Under the pieces are notes generated by a model. That model was not told the origin of the DNA, searched no databases, and saw only the letters and a list, made by a program, of their open reading frames with translations. A stretch of 64,000 nucleotides of DNA from Scytonema sp045865695. GTDB taxonomy: Bacteria > Cyanobacteriota > Cyanobacteriia > Cyanobacteriales > Nostocaceae. Shown piece after piece: positions 8,355 to 17,635 of the stretch. The position numbers and the translations under genes were made by a program. The stretch is taken from contig NZ_BAACAP010000196.1 in NCBI RefSeq assembly GCF_045865695.1, positions 1-64,000 on the forward strand, in the 5' to 3' direction. Each line of letters begins with the position of its first letter. Within the stretch, counting starts at the first letter, position 1.

Positions 8355-9404
8355 CTAAACAACTTTTTGCAAGTGTCGTACACGAGGCATAACTTCTTGG
8401 GCAAAACGTGTCATCTCTGGTACAAAGGGATTAAATTGCAGCATGAAAGTATTGATACCTACATCAACGAAAGCTGCAACGCGAGCGGCTACTGTATCAT
8501 AGCTGCCAACCAATCCTGCGGCTGTGCCACCATTGCCGCCAACAGCCGGATTTTTGGCGAAGAGTTGGAACATGACGGCTTCTGAGTCAACTCCTTTAGC
8601 AACATTTAATTTATATTGTTCTTCGAGCTTTTGCAGTGCCATGAGTCGTTCTAGTTCTGCTTGTGCTTCTTCGTCTGTGGGACGGGCAATGACAAAGGCT
8701 GACAGACCAAAGCGGATTGGTTTATGGTAGTTGCGGGGTCGGCTTAAAACTTGTTTAATTACTTTGCGAACATCTTCAATTGGCTGACCATTGATGAAAT
8801 AAACATCGGCTTGTTGAGTTGCTAAAATCTGAGCTGGGTCTGACGCTCCTCCTAGATAAATACGAGGATAGGGTTGAGCAACACAAAAGGGTCGAAGACT
8901 CAAATCTTGGATTTTGAAATATTCACCCTCGAAGTTTACCTTCTCACCACTCCACAAAGCTCTAACAACCTGCAACCATTCACCAGAGTAGCGATAACGT
9001 TCATCGTGAGGTGGGAAGGGGATATTAATACGCTCCATTTCTGGGCGAAACCAAGCACTGATGAGGTTTATGGCAAAACGCCCGCGACTGATAGCATCAA
9101 TTCCTAAAGACATCTTGGCTAGAACGGCTGGATGAAATAATAAAGGTTTAATTGCAGCGATAATCTCTATACTTTCTGTAGCTTCAGCCAACGCTGCACA
9201 AGCTGTCCAAGTTTCTAACTGGTCTAACTCTAGACTGCGGGGGTTGGCAAGGTGCTGTGCTACTAAGGTTGTGACATATCCTAAACGTTCTGCTTCTAAT
9301 ACTAGCGTGCGTTCATAACTAGCATCAATCGGTTCATCTGGCGTATTGAGAGGGCCAAAGTTACCGCCCACAGGCAACCAAATACCGTAGCGTGGTTGTG
9401 ACAT
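8355..9404 (-). CDS. SsuD-like FMN-dependent monooxygenase
   Basis: 349 residues of the luciferase-like family, shorter than the SnaA/NtaA proteins in this window and closer to alkanesulfonate monooxygenase SsuD in size and in motifs: RYGIWLPVGGNFG at the start, SRGRFAINLISAWFRPEM in the middle, and LGGASDPAQ. Such enzymes use FMNH2 and O2 to turn sulfonates into aldehyde and sulfite. The ATG follows AGGAGATAAAA. It is divergent from the SfnB-like gene at 9641, and the space between holds the first nine codons of a lost sister gene. No NAD(P)H:FMN reductase is nearby. Confidence 0.85.
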   Translation of the reverse strand: MSQPRYGIWLPVGGNFGPLNTPDEPIDASYERTLVLEAERLGYVTTLVAQHLANPRSLELDQLETWTACAALAEATESIEIIAAIKPLLFHPAVLAKMSLGIDAISRGRFAINLISAWFRPEMERINIPFPPHDERYRYSGEWLQVVRALWSGEKVNFEGEYFKIQDLSLRPFCVAQPYPRIYLGGASDPAQILATQQADVYFINGQPIEDVRKVIKQVLSRPRNYHKPIRFGLSAFVIARPTDEEAQAELERLMALQKLEEQYKLNVAKGVDSEAVMFQLFAKNPAVGGNGGTAAGLVGSYDTVAARVAAFVDVGINTFMLQFNPFVPEMTRFAQEVMPRVRHLQKVV

Positions 9405-9580
9405 TTTTATCTCCTAATTAAGTAGGAACTGAATAGATACAGAATTTAGATATCCCCTTGTTTTTTCTCCTCATATACGATAATCTCACAAAATACTACT
9501 ATAATTTTATCGATTTATCGTACTATACTGTAGCTACAAAAGTAAAGTTTTAGTGCCGACTACAAAGGTTCTGGACAGCT

Positions 9581-9607
9581 ATGTCTAAACCACGCTATGG
9601 GATTTGA
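9581..9607 (+). pseudogene. First eight codons of a lost SsuD-like gene
   Basis: ATG at 9581 gives MSKPRYGI then TGA. The neighbouring intact gene begins MSQPRYGIWLP, so this is the stub of a paralogue that once stood upstream of the SfnB-like gene on the same strand. It is too short for any statistical test; the call rests on the seven matching residues and the context. Confidence 0.5.
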
Positions 9608-9640
9608 GATTTTTCATAGGATATTTGGAGATAGAAACTC

Positions 9641-10879
9641 ATGATTAAAAGTCCAGAGAAACTTGCAGATACCACAATTCAGTTTTCGGCTCCTGTGAGA
9701 GCAAACTCGCCGGAACTCCAGCAGCTTTTTGATTTTATTGCTTTGGGGGCAAGTGAGCGCGAGCGCGATCGTATCCTGCCTTTTGATGTGGTTGAATTAA
9801 TCCGGCGTTCTCGGTTGGGTGCATTGCGAATTCCCGTAGCTGAAGGTGGTGGTGGTAGCACCGCACGGGAACTATTTGAGGTCGTGATTAGACTGGGGGA
9901 TACTGACCCAAATGTCGCTCACATTGTGCGGAATCATTTCTCTATAACAGAGCGGATTTTGCGTTCCGATCGCACCCAAAGGAATCGCCGATGGCTCAAG
10001 GCTGTTGCTGATGGTGCAATTATTGGACTCGCTTTCACCGAGCTAGAAGTCAAGCGGGCTGGTGGCGGTCAAGTCGTGAATACAAAATTAACACCCGATG
10101 GTAACGGCTATCGTTTGAATGGGACGAAATATTACAGCACTGGTAGCCTTTATGCGGACTTAATTTTTGTGCGCGTGTTAGTACCCGATGGCGCTACAGC
10201 TTTTATACTCATTTCTACCAAACAAGAGGGAATTGACCTTGTGGATGACTGGGATGGCTTCGGACAAAGACTTACAGGCACAGGAACGACTACATTCACT
10301 AATGTCCGTGTAGAGGCAGATGAAGTCATTTTTGAGACAGACACAGACAAAGACTACCTACCATACAACATCGTTCCGCAATTATTCCTGACAGCAATTA
10401 ACGCTGGCATTATTCGCAACATTCTGCGTGATGCAACAGCCCTCGTCCGTACTAGACCCCGAACTTTCTACCATGCTGTAAGCGAGCAAGCAACAGAAGA
10501 TCCTATTATACAGCAGACTGTTGGACAGATTGCCGCCAATGCTTTTGCTGCCGAAGCAATTGTTTTAGCAGCAGCTGATGGTCTCGATCGCCTTCCTGCT
10601 GCCAAAGCCCAGGGAGAGGAGGCAGAAACAGCTGCGGCACTGGCAACTTCTCTGAGTGCAGCTAAGGCTAAATTGATTGTTGATGATTTGGCATTACGTT
10701 CGGCTACCTTGTTGTTTGAAGTTGGTGGGGCTTCCACAACCAAGAAAAGCGCTAACTTGGATCGTCACTGGCGCAACGCCCGCACCTTGTCCTCACACAA
10801 CCCAAATCACTTTAAGGCTCGTGCGATCGGCGACTACGAAATTAACGGTACACCATTGCCACAACGAGGGTTCTTCTAA
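9641..10879 (+). CDS. SfnB/DszC-like flavin-dependent oxidoreductase (acyl-CoA dehydrogenase fold)
   Basis: 412 residues. The order is N-terminal helical domain, beta-barrel core (IIGLAFTELEVKR, then GTKYYSTGSLYAD), and a C-terminal helical bundle. This matches the sulfur-acquisition SfnB family and DszC-type monooxygenases rather than true acyl-CoA dehydrogenases, and it lacks the usual catalytic Glu context. DszC-like enzymes use reduced flavin to oxidise sulfides or sulfones. It is divergent from the SsuD-like gene with about 235 bases between. A 50-bp piece of it (10342-10391) is copied at 13311-13360. Name by similarity; substrate inferred only from neighbours. Confidence 0.82.
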   Translation: MIKSPEKLADTTIQFSAPVRANSPELQQLFDFIALGASERERDRILPFDVVELIRRSRLGALRIPVAEGGGGSTARELFEVVIRLGDTDPNVAHIVRNHFSITERILRSDRTQRNRRWLKAVADGAIIGLAFTELEVKRAGGGQVVNTKLTPDGNGYRLNGTKYYSTGSLYADLIFVRVLVPDGATAFILISTKQEGIDLVDDWDGFGQRLTGTGTTTFTNVRVEADEVIFETDTDKDYLPYNIVPQLFLTAINAGIIRNILRDATALVRTRPRTFYHAVSEQATEDPIIQQTVGQIAANAFAAEAIVLAAADGLDRLPAAKAQGEEAETAAALATSLSAAKAKLIVDDLALRSATLLFEVGGASTTKKSANLDRHWRNARTLSSHNPNHFKARAIGDYEINGTPLPQRGFF

Positions 10880-10929
10880 TTTTGTTGAGAACCGAAACCA
10901 TATCGAAGTTTGATGAGACAGAAAAATTG

Positions 10930-11322
10930 CTATGTCTTGAATTTATCGTCAACTGGAATTTGATAGCCGTTGGCGAGACGATTGGTCATGTTTGCGGTAG
11001 CAACGATCGCCATCAATTCAGCGAACACATCATCACTCATTCCTTTAACACGTGCCGCAGCCGTGTGTGAGGCAATGCAGTATTCACAACCATTCGTTAC
11101 GCTCACCGCAATATAAATTAACTCCCTCACCAATGGATCTATTTCTCCAGAACCCGCCATGACTTCCTTCAGGGTTTCCCAAGTTCGCCTTAGGGTGGGG
11201 GGATGATTAGCTAAGGCTTTCCAAAAGTTATTGATATAGTCAGAGGAGCGCGTGGCACGGATATCATCATAGATCGCACGCACTTCATCGCTACTGTCTT
11301 CGTATTCTATCAGATTGGTCAT
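10930..11322 (-). CDS. Carboxymuconolactone decarboxylase/AhpD-like protein
   Basis: 130 residues from the ATG at 11322, which matches where relatives begin (MTNLIEYEDSSDEVRAIYDDI). An upstream TTG at 11385 and an ATG at 11364 are possible but lack support. The helix pair with NGCEYCIASHTAAAR carries the CxxC-His peroxidase-type site of AhpD relatives, so a thiol peroxidase/reductase role is more likely than lactone decarboxylation. It is convergent with the SfnB-like gene and 154 bases downstream of the DHA2 transporter on the same strand. Confidence 0.82.
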   Translation of the reverse strand: MTNLIEYEDSSDEVRAIYDDIRATRSSDYINNFWKALANHPPTLRRTWETLKEVMAGSGEIDPLVRELIYIAVSVTNGCEYCIASHTAAARVKGMSDDVFAELMAIVATANMTNRLANGYQIPVDDKFKT

Positions 11323-11476
11323 GTTTTGATTTAAGGATTTGTCTGAAAAGGAATTCAGAGACATTTTACAATGTTGTGTAACCAAGGATTTTTACAACAC
11401 AATTTTGTATAGGTTGAAACTTGTGCCATCAGTGTTTCCCTTGCTGGAAAATGTTTACAGCCTTATCTTTAAGATG

Positions 11477-12904
11477 TTAATGTTTCCGCTTCTCAAACCT
11501 TGAAACAGATGCAATAGCAGCAATACATAGTATCAGGGCTGCGAAGCGAAAGGTTCCTTGAAACCCAGTAACGATCGCAACAGGAGGGGCAACCGATACA
11601 TCTGCACCTGCGGCTACACTGGCGATTAACCCTCCAAAGACTGCCCCAATTAGAGAAACTCCTACGGTATTCCCTGAGGTTCGCGACAAAGATAATAGCC
11701 CAGAAGCAATACCGAGACGCTCCCGAGACGCTGCTCCCATAACAGCACTATTATTCGGTGATTGGAATAAACCCAGTCCAATCCCGTAAATGAAATAACG
11801 CTGTACATAACCCAACTCAGTCAGTTGAGCATCAAAGGTGCTGATCCCCAGACAGCCACCAATCATCAACGCTAACCCAATCGAGCTAATTAACCGAGAG
11901 CCAAACCGATCTGAAAGTAGACCAGCTAGTGGGGCAATTAACCCACTCAGTACAGGCGACACCGCTAGTAATAGTCCGACTTTTGCCGTTGGATATTCCT
12001 TAACCCGCTCTAAAAAGAATGGAGTAATGAGTAGTGCTCCACCAATGACAGTGAATGCTAACCAACCAGTGAACAAACCCATACTCAAATGGAGATTACG
12101 AAACAAGTTCAGTTCTAACAATGGCTGTTCTAAAATAGACTCAACTACTAAAAAACTCAGAAAACTTAGGACAGCAAGGGACAGTAACACCAGTGCGTTA
12201 ACGCTACTGAAACCTTGACTTTGCCCAAAGGTCATGCCTAGCCCAAAATTGCCCAAAGTCAACACAGCCAACATAGCTCCAAAATAGTCAAATTTTTGTT
12301 TTCCAGCGATGCGTCCAGAAGGTGGGACTACTCGGGCTATGAGAAAACTAGTGACAATCCCTAAAGGTATATTGATTAAGAATATAGTCCGCCAGCCGAA
12401 CCAATCTAGTAACAATCCTCCAGCAGAAGGACCTGAAGCGATTCCTAATGATACTACACTACCGATGATACCAACAGCCCGACCTCGTTCTGAAGAAGGA
12501 AAGATTTCTGTGACGATCGCCAAACCTAGCCCTGAAATGAAGACACCACCTAACCCTTGTAATGCTCGAAAGCCGATCAGCCATCCAATCCCAGGTGCCA
12601 TACCACATAACAAAGAACTCAAGGTAAAGATAATGAGTCCCCCCAGGTAAAGATACTTTTTACCCCACATATCTCCTAATCGAGTCGCCCCCAAGACTAA
12701 ACCAGAACTAACTAACTGGTAACTCAACACAGCCCACTGGGTTGTAGGGAAGTCAGTGTGAAAGGTTTGAACTAATGAAGGCAGAGCGACATTGACGATG
12801 CCCACATCAAGAGTTGACATGAACACCCCAAGTCCGACACCAACTAACACCCAAACTTTTTGAGAGTTTGACAAAGTCAGAGGTTGTGCTTGCAATTGTG
12901 ACAA
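11477..12904 (-). CDS. MFS transporter, DHA2 (EmrB/QacA) drug-export family
   Basis: 475 residues with about 14 hydrophobic segments. Family marks are the loop-2/3 motif GDMWGKKYLYLGGL and the motif-C region GPSAGGLLLDWFGWRTIFLINIPLGI, typical of 14-helix drug:H+ antiporters. The start is a TTG at 12902-12904 with GGGGAGG seven bases upstream, which decides it. It may export metabolites or toxic substrates of the surrounding monooxygenases. Confidence 0.88.
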   Translation of the reverse strand: MSQLQAQPLTLSNSQKVWVLVGVGLGVFMSTLDVGIVNVALPSLVQTFHTDFPTTQWAVLSYQLVSSGLVLGATRLGDMWGKKYLYLGGLIIFTLSSLLCGMAPGIGWLIGFRALQGLGGVFISGLGLAIVTEIFPSSERGRAVGIIGSVVSLGIASGPSAGGLLLDWFGWRTIFLINIPLGIVTSFLIARVVPPSGRIAGKQKFDYFGAMLAVLTLGNFGLGMTFGQSQGFSSVNALVLLSLAVLSFLSFLVVESILEQPLLELNLFRNLHLSMGLFTGWLAFTVIGGALLITPFFLERVKEYPTAKVGLLLAVSPVLSGLIAPLAGLLSDRFGSRLISSIGLALMIGGCLGISTFDAQLTELGYVQRYFIYGIGLGLFQSPNNSAVMGAASRERLGIASGLLSLSRTSGNTVGVSLIGAVFGGLIASVAAGADVSVAPPVAIVTGFQGTFRFAALILCIAAIASVSRFEKRKH

Positions 12905-13158
12905 TGTCTAGCCTCCCCTGTATAATTTATAATTGTAAATAATTTGTTTGCGTAATATTAGATTAGCATAATATTAACTTTAGGAAAGTCAGAAATTCTA
13001 TGTAGACTTATGTACAATTGCTTGCTTTTCACAGCTGGCTGTGCGAAATTAATATCTAAATTAATACAAACTACGGTAATTTGATAAATTATAAGTAAAT
13101 TTCAACTCAGGGATCGAGAACCCAGTAGTAATAACCGTGGAATCGTGCAGAAAAAACG

Positions 13159-13398
13159 ATGTTAACAGATTCTCAAGAACTAGAAATCACCACTGACTCA
13201 TTAGAGGCGGTAAATGCCATCAATGGCTTTTTTGAGCAGTTGCTCAGTGTTGGAAACAATTCCCAAGTTATCCTGAAGGCAGTTGAGGCAGATCCAACTT
13301 GTGCGATCGCCACAGACAAAGACTACCTGCCATACAACATCGTTCCGCAATTATTCCTGATTAGAGATTGTCAATTTGAAAGTTTTGAGGATTTTTGA
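13159..13398 (+). pseudogene. Chimeric fragment: TPR-type N-terminus joined to 50 bp of the SfnB-like gene
   Basis: Codons 1-51 (LTDSQELEITTDSLEAVNAINGFFEQ... to VEADPTCAIA) look like the start of a tetratricopeptide-38-like protein. At 13311 the sequence switches to a copy of 10342-10391 of the SfnB-like gene with one mismatch, encoding TDKDYLPYNIVPQLFL, then runs into the end of the gene on the opposite strand. It is a recombination scar, not a functional protein. Confidence 0.7.
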
Positions 13399-13903
13399 GG
13401 AGAAAATGATTGTTCACTTTTACTAAATCACCTGTGCAGCGAATTGGTAAACGTTCCTGATAGGCTTTAATAGCTAAGATATAATCATTGTTTGCTAGTT
13501 CGGTTTTGACTTCTTGTAATTTCTCGAAAATTGAACAGAGTAAAGTAATTTCTCCACTCAGTTGATCGATTGGTGGAGTAGCGATTTGCACGACTATACC
13601 TAGAAAGGTGAAGTTGGGATAATTGGTAAGAAATTCGCTTAAGATCTCAACTTGGTCACGATTTTCTACCACTTCTAATGTGTTTAATATATCGCTGATT
13701 CTTTCGGCATAATCTCCTAAGCTATATTGGAGAGGTAGCAAGATTTCATATTCAGGAGCGGCATCCTTTTTAAGTCGCCAAATTGCCCCAGTATCATTAT
13801 AAATCCGCCCGGTTTCATGCCAACCAGTAGCTAGTAAATGTGCCTGGAGCACATCAGGGTTAACAGTTTTGAGTATTTGACTATCTTTAATGGAAACTTT
13901 CAT
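13361..13903 (-). CDS. Hypothetical protein, second gene of a DUF4365 pair
   Basis: 180 residues with no recognised catalytic motif; moderately acidic and soluble, with ATGWHETGRIYNDTGAIWRLKKD near the N-terminus. Its ATG overlaps the stop of the upstream DUF4365 reading frame (ATGA at 13900-13903), so the two were co-translated. Its own stop lies exactly at the edge of the copied SfnB fragment, so the last residues may have been altered. This DUF4365-plus-partner arrangement is often seen in accessory regions; function unknown. Confidence 0.6.
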   Translation of the reverse strand: MKVSIKDSQILKTVNPDVLQAHLLATGWHETGRIYNDTGAIWRLKKDAAPEYEILLPLQYSLGDYAERISDILNTLEVVENRDQVEILSEFLTNYPNFTFLGIVVQIATPPIDQLSGEITLLCSIFEKLQEVKTELANNDYILAIKAYQERLPIRCTGDLVKVNNHFLLKNPQNFQIDNL

Positions 13904-14277
13904 GGCAACCCTCCAAAACTAATGCGTTGAATGATGGCTTGAAGTGCATCTGGTGTCAACTGATTACTACGGGGTATTTCAATAGTAACATTGGTTGTAT
14001 TTTCGGTGTCAGGTGCTCCGCGTAAGGATACCCAGTAAGCACAATATCTAAGACACAGCTCGTCTTCGGTTTGTTTTAACCAGTCGATTATTTTATCTGG
14101 AACTAAAACGACTACTAAAATCCGAGGGACTAGGGCGTTGATTTTTAATTCATTATAATTTTTCAGGTTAAGGGGATATTTAATATAGTTTTCATTGCTG
14201 AGATCTTTGGCTGTACATTTTAATTGTACTTCTAGTCTAGGAGAAAGGATTTTCCCTGTCCCACCTCTAAAAAGCGT
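13900..14277 (-). pseudogene. DUF4365 domain protein lacking its start
   Basis: An open frame without an initiator encodes ILSPRLEVQLKCTAKDL, then NLKNYNELKINALVPRILVVVLVP, then ELCLRYCAYWVSLRGAP and TIEIPRSNQLTPDALQAIIQRI. This is the DUF4365 fold, a nuclease-like domain, with the LExQLKC strand. The frame meets TAA at 14278-14280 and the N-terminal 30-40 residues are missing. It overlaps the next gene by ATGA. Confidence 0.65.
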
Positions 14278-14320
14278 TTAGTATCATCAGAACGTTTGAC
14301 GATCGATAATACGCAACCAT

Positions 14321-14827
14321 TCAAAGAAGAGACACGGAGACTGTGGGACGCGGGGACGACTTTTGGCTTCGGCAACTATCGACTATACACGATCGCGGCT
14401 CATGAGGGAAGCCCCTCAAGCGGGTGCGGGTATGGATTCGGTGGCGTCTTACTGAGGCGGGCTGCTTGCTGCCACCGTTGCGATCGCGCAAGTACTGCCA
14501 AATCTGCCGAATCTCGTTGCGAAATTCTTGGCGGTCAATTGCTGCTTGCTGCCTGTCTTGGGCTGCTTCGGCTGCTAGGCGATCCGTTCGTTCGCGAAAA
14601 GCAAGGCGGTCTTGGGCTGCTTGCTCGGCTAAGGAATCTACTCGTGTTGCAACAGTATTAACGTTAACCGTTAGTGTATCTACTCTCTCAGTAAGTTGCT
14701 GAATGTTTGCTACCAGTACATCAATAGTGGCATCATGTTCTACAACTTTTTCGCCTACGTTGGCAAACAGAGTTTCTAAGCGGCTGAGTCGTTCGTCAGT
14801 GGTTGGTGGTTGTCCTGCGTTAGTCAT
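14321..14827 (-). CDS. Coiled-coil protein with disturbed C-terminus
   Basis: 168 residues. Residues 10-115 are one long heptad-rich coiled coil (RLSRLETLFANVGEKVVEHD to QEFRNEIRQIWQYLRDRNGG). After RDRNGG the protein turns into an Arg/Ser/Pro-rich tail coded partly by an octamer repeat tract (14330-14360), so the natural end is probably lost. The motif YLRDRNGGS also ends a ghost gene near 31450-31516. It is the second gene of an operon with the ribbon-helix-helix gene, overlapping by ATGA. Confidence 0.65.
   Translation of the reverse strand: MTNAGQPPTTDERLSRLETLFANVGEKVVEHDATIDVLVANIQQLTERVDTLTVNVNTVATRVDSLAEQAAQDRLAFRERTDRLAAEAAQDRQQAAIDRQEFRNEIRQIWQYLRDRNGGSKQPASVRRHRIHTRTRLRGFPHEPRSCIVDSCRSQKSSPRPTVSVSLL
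14330..14360. repeat. Short tandem octamers (GACACGGA type)
   Basis: Successive units GACACGGA, GACTGTGG, GACGCGGG resemble the short tandemly repeated repetitive sequences of filamentous cyanobacteria. A better-preserved tract of the same unit is in the PKS gene at 61357-61390. Confidence 0.55.
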
Positions 14828-14985
14828 TTGTTTTTACCCCTTTCATATTCTGCTATCCGTTCAGCTAGCGCCACAGAAACAAGATTGCTAACTGAGCGTT
14901 GCTGTTCATCGGCGATCGTTTGCAGTTTGTCTAATATCTCCTGTGATGCCAAGTAAATTGTCAACCGTGGTTTTTTTGTAGCCAT
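14824..14985 (-). CDS. Small ribbon-helix-helix (CopG-like) DNA-binding protein
   Basis: 53 residues from the ATG at 14985. RLTIYLASQEILDKLQTIADEQQRSVSNLVSVALAERIAEYERG has the short N-terminal strand, two helices and SVSNLV turn of CopG/Arc repressors. A longer reading from 15066 adds a non-homologous leader. It probably represses its own operon or acts as the antitoxin-like partner of the coiled-coil protein that follows. Confidence 0.7.
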   Translation of the reverse strand: MATKKPRLTIYLASQEILDKLQTIADEQQRSVSNLVSVALAERIAEYERGKNK

Positions 14986-15168
14986 GACATACAAAATATG
15001 TTTTATGTAGCTATTAAATACCACTTTTCCGATTCGTATACCAAAAGTTCTTGCCACACAAGTCATGGAGCTAGCTCATAGACTTGATTCTGGGGAAATT
15101 TTTGAAAATGTGTCACAATCAAAATGAGTAGATTTTGACTTAATCACGCGCATCATCAGAAAAGCAAA

Positions 15169-16185
15169 GCGATAGCACTTTCATCAGTTGCGATCGCCAA
15201 TGGAATAACCAAGCGAGTTATCGAGTTGGACATTGAAAAGTGCTTCGATAGGATAAGCCACTCGGCAATTATGGATAAACTCATTGCTACTCGTAGCATC
15301 AGGCAAGGAATCTTCCGATGCCTCAAAGCTGGAGTCAATCCAGAATTCCCAGAACAAGGAACCCCCCAGGGGGGCGTGGCGAGTCCCCTATTAGCGAATA
15401 TTGCGCTCAATGGCATAGAGCATATTCACCAGTCCGTGCGTTATGCAGACGACATGGTGATTATACTCAAACCTAAAGACAACGCGCAACAGATACTTGA
15501 TACAATCAACCAGTTCCTCGCCGACAGAGGAATGAACATCAGCCAAAAGAAGACTAAGCTAACCGCTACGACAGATGGCTTTGACTTCCTCGGTTGGCAC
15601 TTCAAGGTGCAAGCCAACGGAAAATTTCGATGCGTCCCATCAACGGACAATTTCAAAAAGTTCCGTCAGAAACTAAAAGCCGTCGTCAACAACTCGAATT
15701 ATGGTGCTCAGGCAAAAGCTGAGAAGCTAGCGCCAATAGTGAGAGGTTGGAGAAACTACCACCGCTACTGCAAGATGGACGGTTCCAGGTTTTCGCTGTA
15801 CCACATCCAGCGCATTGCGTACAAGGTATTCAACAAGGAAGCCAAGCAAACCCGCTACTCTAGTAAGAAATTACTAAACAGAGCGTTTCCTTCGGTTCCT
15901 TACTCCGAAAACAAACACATCAACGTCAAAGGAACCAAATCCCCCTTTGATGGCGATGTCGCCTACTGGAGTGAGCGAAACAGCAAGCTCTACGACGGCG
16001 AAACCTCTTTTGCTTTAAAACGGCAAAACCATACGTGTGGTGCTTGTGGGTTGAAGTTTCTGACAGATGAGCGAGTGCATCTCCATCATGTGGACGGAAA
16101 TCACGCCAACTGGAAAAAACAAAATCTGATAGCAATCCATGAAAGCTGTCATGATTACCTACACATGGGCAAAAGCAGTAGCTAA
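15169..16185 (+). pseudogene. Group II intron reverse transcriptase-maturase, 5'-truncated
   Basis: The readable part starts inside the reverse-transcriptase domain (VIELDIEKCFDRISH) and keeps GTPQGGVASPLLANI, the YADD catalytic motif, the maturase X domain (VVNNSNYGAQAKAEKLAPIVRGWRNYHRYC) and a C-terminal HNH zinc endonuclease (CGACGLKF...LHHVDGNHAN...HESCHDYLH). The first third (RT motifs 0-2) and the 5' intron RNA are absent. The remaining 3' RNA follows. Intron retrohoming enzymes of this HNH class are common in cyanobacteria. Immobile unless helped in trans. Confidence 0.88.
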
Positions 16186-16189
16186 GAAC

Positions 16190-16275
16190 ATCGGAAGCTG
16201 GGTGCGGGAAAACTCGCACGCCCAGATTTAACAGAGAGGTGCGGCGGATAATACCGCCCATCGACTCTACCCAAT
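16190..16275 (+). ncRNA. 3' end of the group II intron, domains V and VI
   Basis: 16195-16228 folds as domain V: AGCTGGGTGCGGG, a GAAAA-type loop, then CTCGCACGCCCAGAT. 16232-16271 is a hairpin with GCGG-ATAATA-CCGC at its tip, fit for domain VI. The 3' exon would begin near 16275. Domains I-IV upstream of the ORF are gone. Confidence 0.65.
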
Positions 16276-16329
16276 GCCATTGTGGGATATCACCTAATAC
16301 CCCTAGAGCAATCAAGCGGCTTGGGCATT

Positions 16330-17210
16330 GCCCTCATTTTTAAGAGCTAGATCCGAGGTCAACTTATCTTCTGCTTTTAAAATTGTAAATTTATTACCTT
16401 TTAAGCTATCAAAAATTTTTTCCCTATCCTCAACGTTTAACTCTAATGCTGTTTTCTTTTCTGTTATTCTAGCTTGGTTTAATTCTTCATGTATTATTTT
16501 GGTAACATGGAACCTATCGACCGTAATGACAGCGTTTGGGCAAATCTTATTGATTAAACTTTTATAATTTCCAGTCAGATCCAGACCTTTCTTCTTCTAT
16601 TCGTTCTAAAACTTTTTCTCCCCACTTTTTCATAACATTTTCTATTTTCATTTGTTTTCTTTCTTTTACTAAACCTATTAATCTCCCTGAATCTATATCT
16701 ACAAGTACAACAATAAATTTTCCTTGCCCTTTTACTAAACTTATTTCATCGATTCCTAACATAAGTCAAATTGTTTAGATTTATTGGTCATATATTTTTA
16801 GCTACATCTTCAAGCATTCACCTTGACTCTTCATCGGTTAATCCATTATTTTCCGCCACATTACTTACATTACTACTAATAAGTTGTTTAACAATATTTT
16901 CCGCATATCGATGCGTATATGTCTTTCTCGCTCCTACAAAATCAAGCTTTTCGTTAAACGTTTTTCGGCACGTTTTACATTTAAATCTTCGTCTATTTAC
17001 ATTTAATATTACTTCTTTATCCCCCATCGGTAAATCTTTTCCTAAGGAATTTTGATTTTGGTGTAAATGTTCTGACTTCTTACCGCACTGCGGACATATG
17101 GCGATTTTCGTCTTTTTACTTACTGATAAAAATAAGATCGAACCCTCTTGTAGACTTGATTCTACCACTAGAGCGGACAAATTTAATAGTTGAGTAAGGA
17201 CTCTTTTCAT
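16330..17210 (-). pseudogene. ISL3-family transposase remnant
   Basis: Three frames add up to one transposase: 17210-16818 (N-terminal zinc finger ICPQCGKKSEHLHQN plus CKTCRKTF), 16762-16562 (LGIDEISLVKGQGKFIVVLVDIDSGRLIGL, the DDE start) and about 16590-16330, which has no start (DLTGNYKSLINKICPNAVITVDRFHVTKIIHEELNQAR, second catalytic Asp). There are frameshifts near 16790 and 16580, and about 100 C-terminal residues are missing. The intron remnant abuts its broken end. Low GC content compared with neighbours. Confidence 0.8.
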
Positions 17211-17257
17211 AATTAATTTTACTTAAACGCTGAATGAATATTCTAATATTTTAGCAC

Positions 17258-17601
17258 GTTAAGTACGCAAGAGCCGCTGACAAGTTGCCAGAAGCGTTGC
17301 CAGAAGCACTTCAAGCCGCTCGCTCCATTGCAGATGAATTTTATCGTGCTAAAGCCCTAACTGCCTTAGCTGACAAGTTGCCAGAAGCACTTCAAGCCGC
17401 TCGCTTCATTGCAGATGAATTTTATCGCGCCAAAGCCCTAACTGCCTTAGCTGACAAGCTGCCATCCGCATTAATGCCCGAAGCACTCCAAGCTGCTTGT
17501 TAGTTTGCAAATAAACAGTATTGCGTCAAAGCTCTAATTGCCTTAACTGACAAACTGCCATCCGCGTTGCTAGAAGCACTTCAAGCCGTTCGCTCATTTT
17601 G
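17258..17601 (+). pseudogene. Fragment of a repeat protein with 27-residue ALADKLPEALQAAR units
   Basis: Units of 81 bp encode DKLPEALQAARSIADEFYRAKALTALA; two complete units are nearly identical and two more are degenerate. An in-frame TAG at 17501-17503 is followed by a further readable half unit. Such HEAT/TPR-like repeats occur in large cyanobacterial NTPase-repeat proteins; only a piece remains, with no start. Confidence 0.65.
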
Positions 17602-17635
17602 ACGGGCTTACTTCCTCATCAAGTGCGGGTCAGCA

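Noticed and set aside
11838..12650. Two plus-strand ORFs opposite the DHA2 transporter
   Set aside because: Antisense shadows with no recognisable motifs; the minus-strand frame has transporter motifs and a strong ribosome-binding site.
17258..17601. Tandem repeats as a CRISPR array
   Set aside because: Units are 81 bp, contiguous without spacers, and translate into a regular protein repeat.
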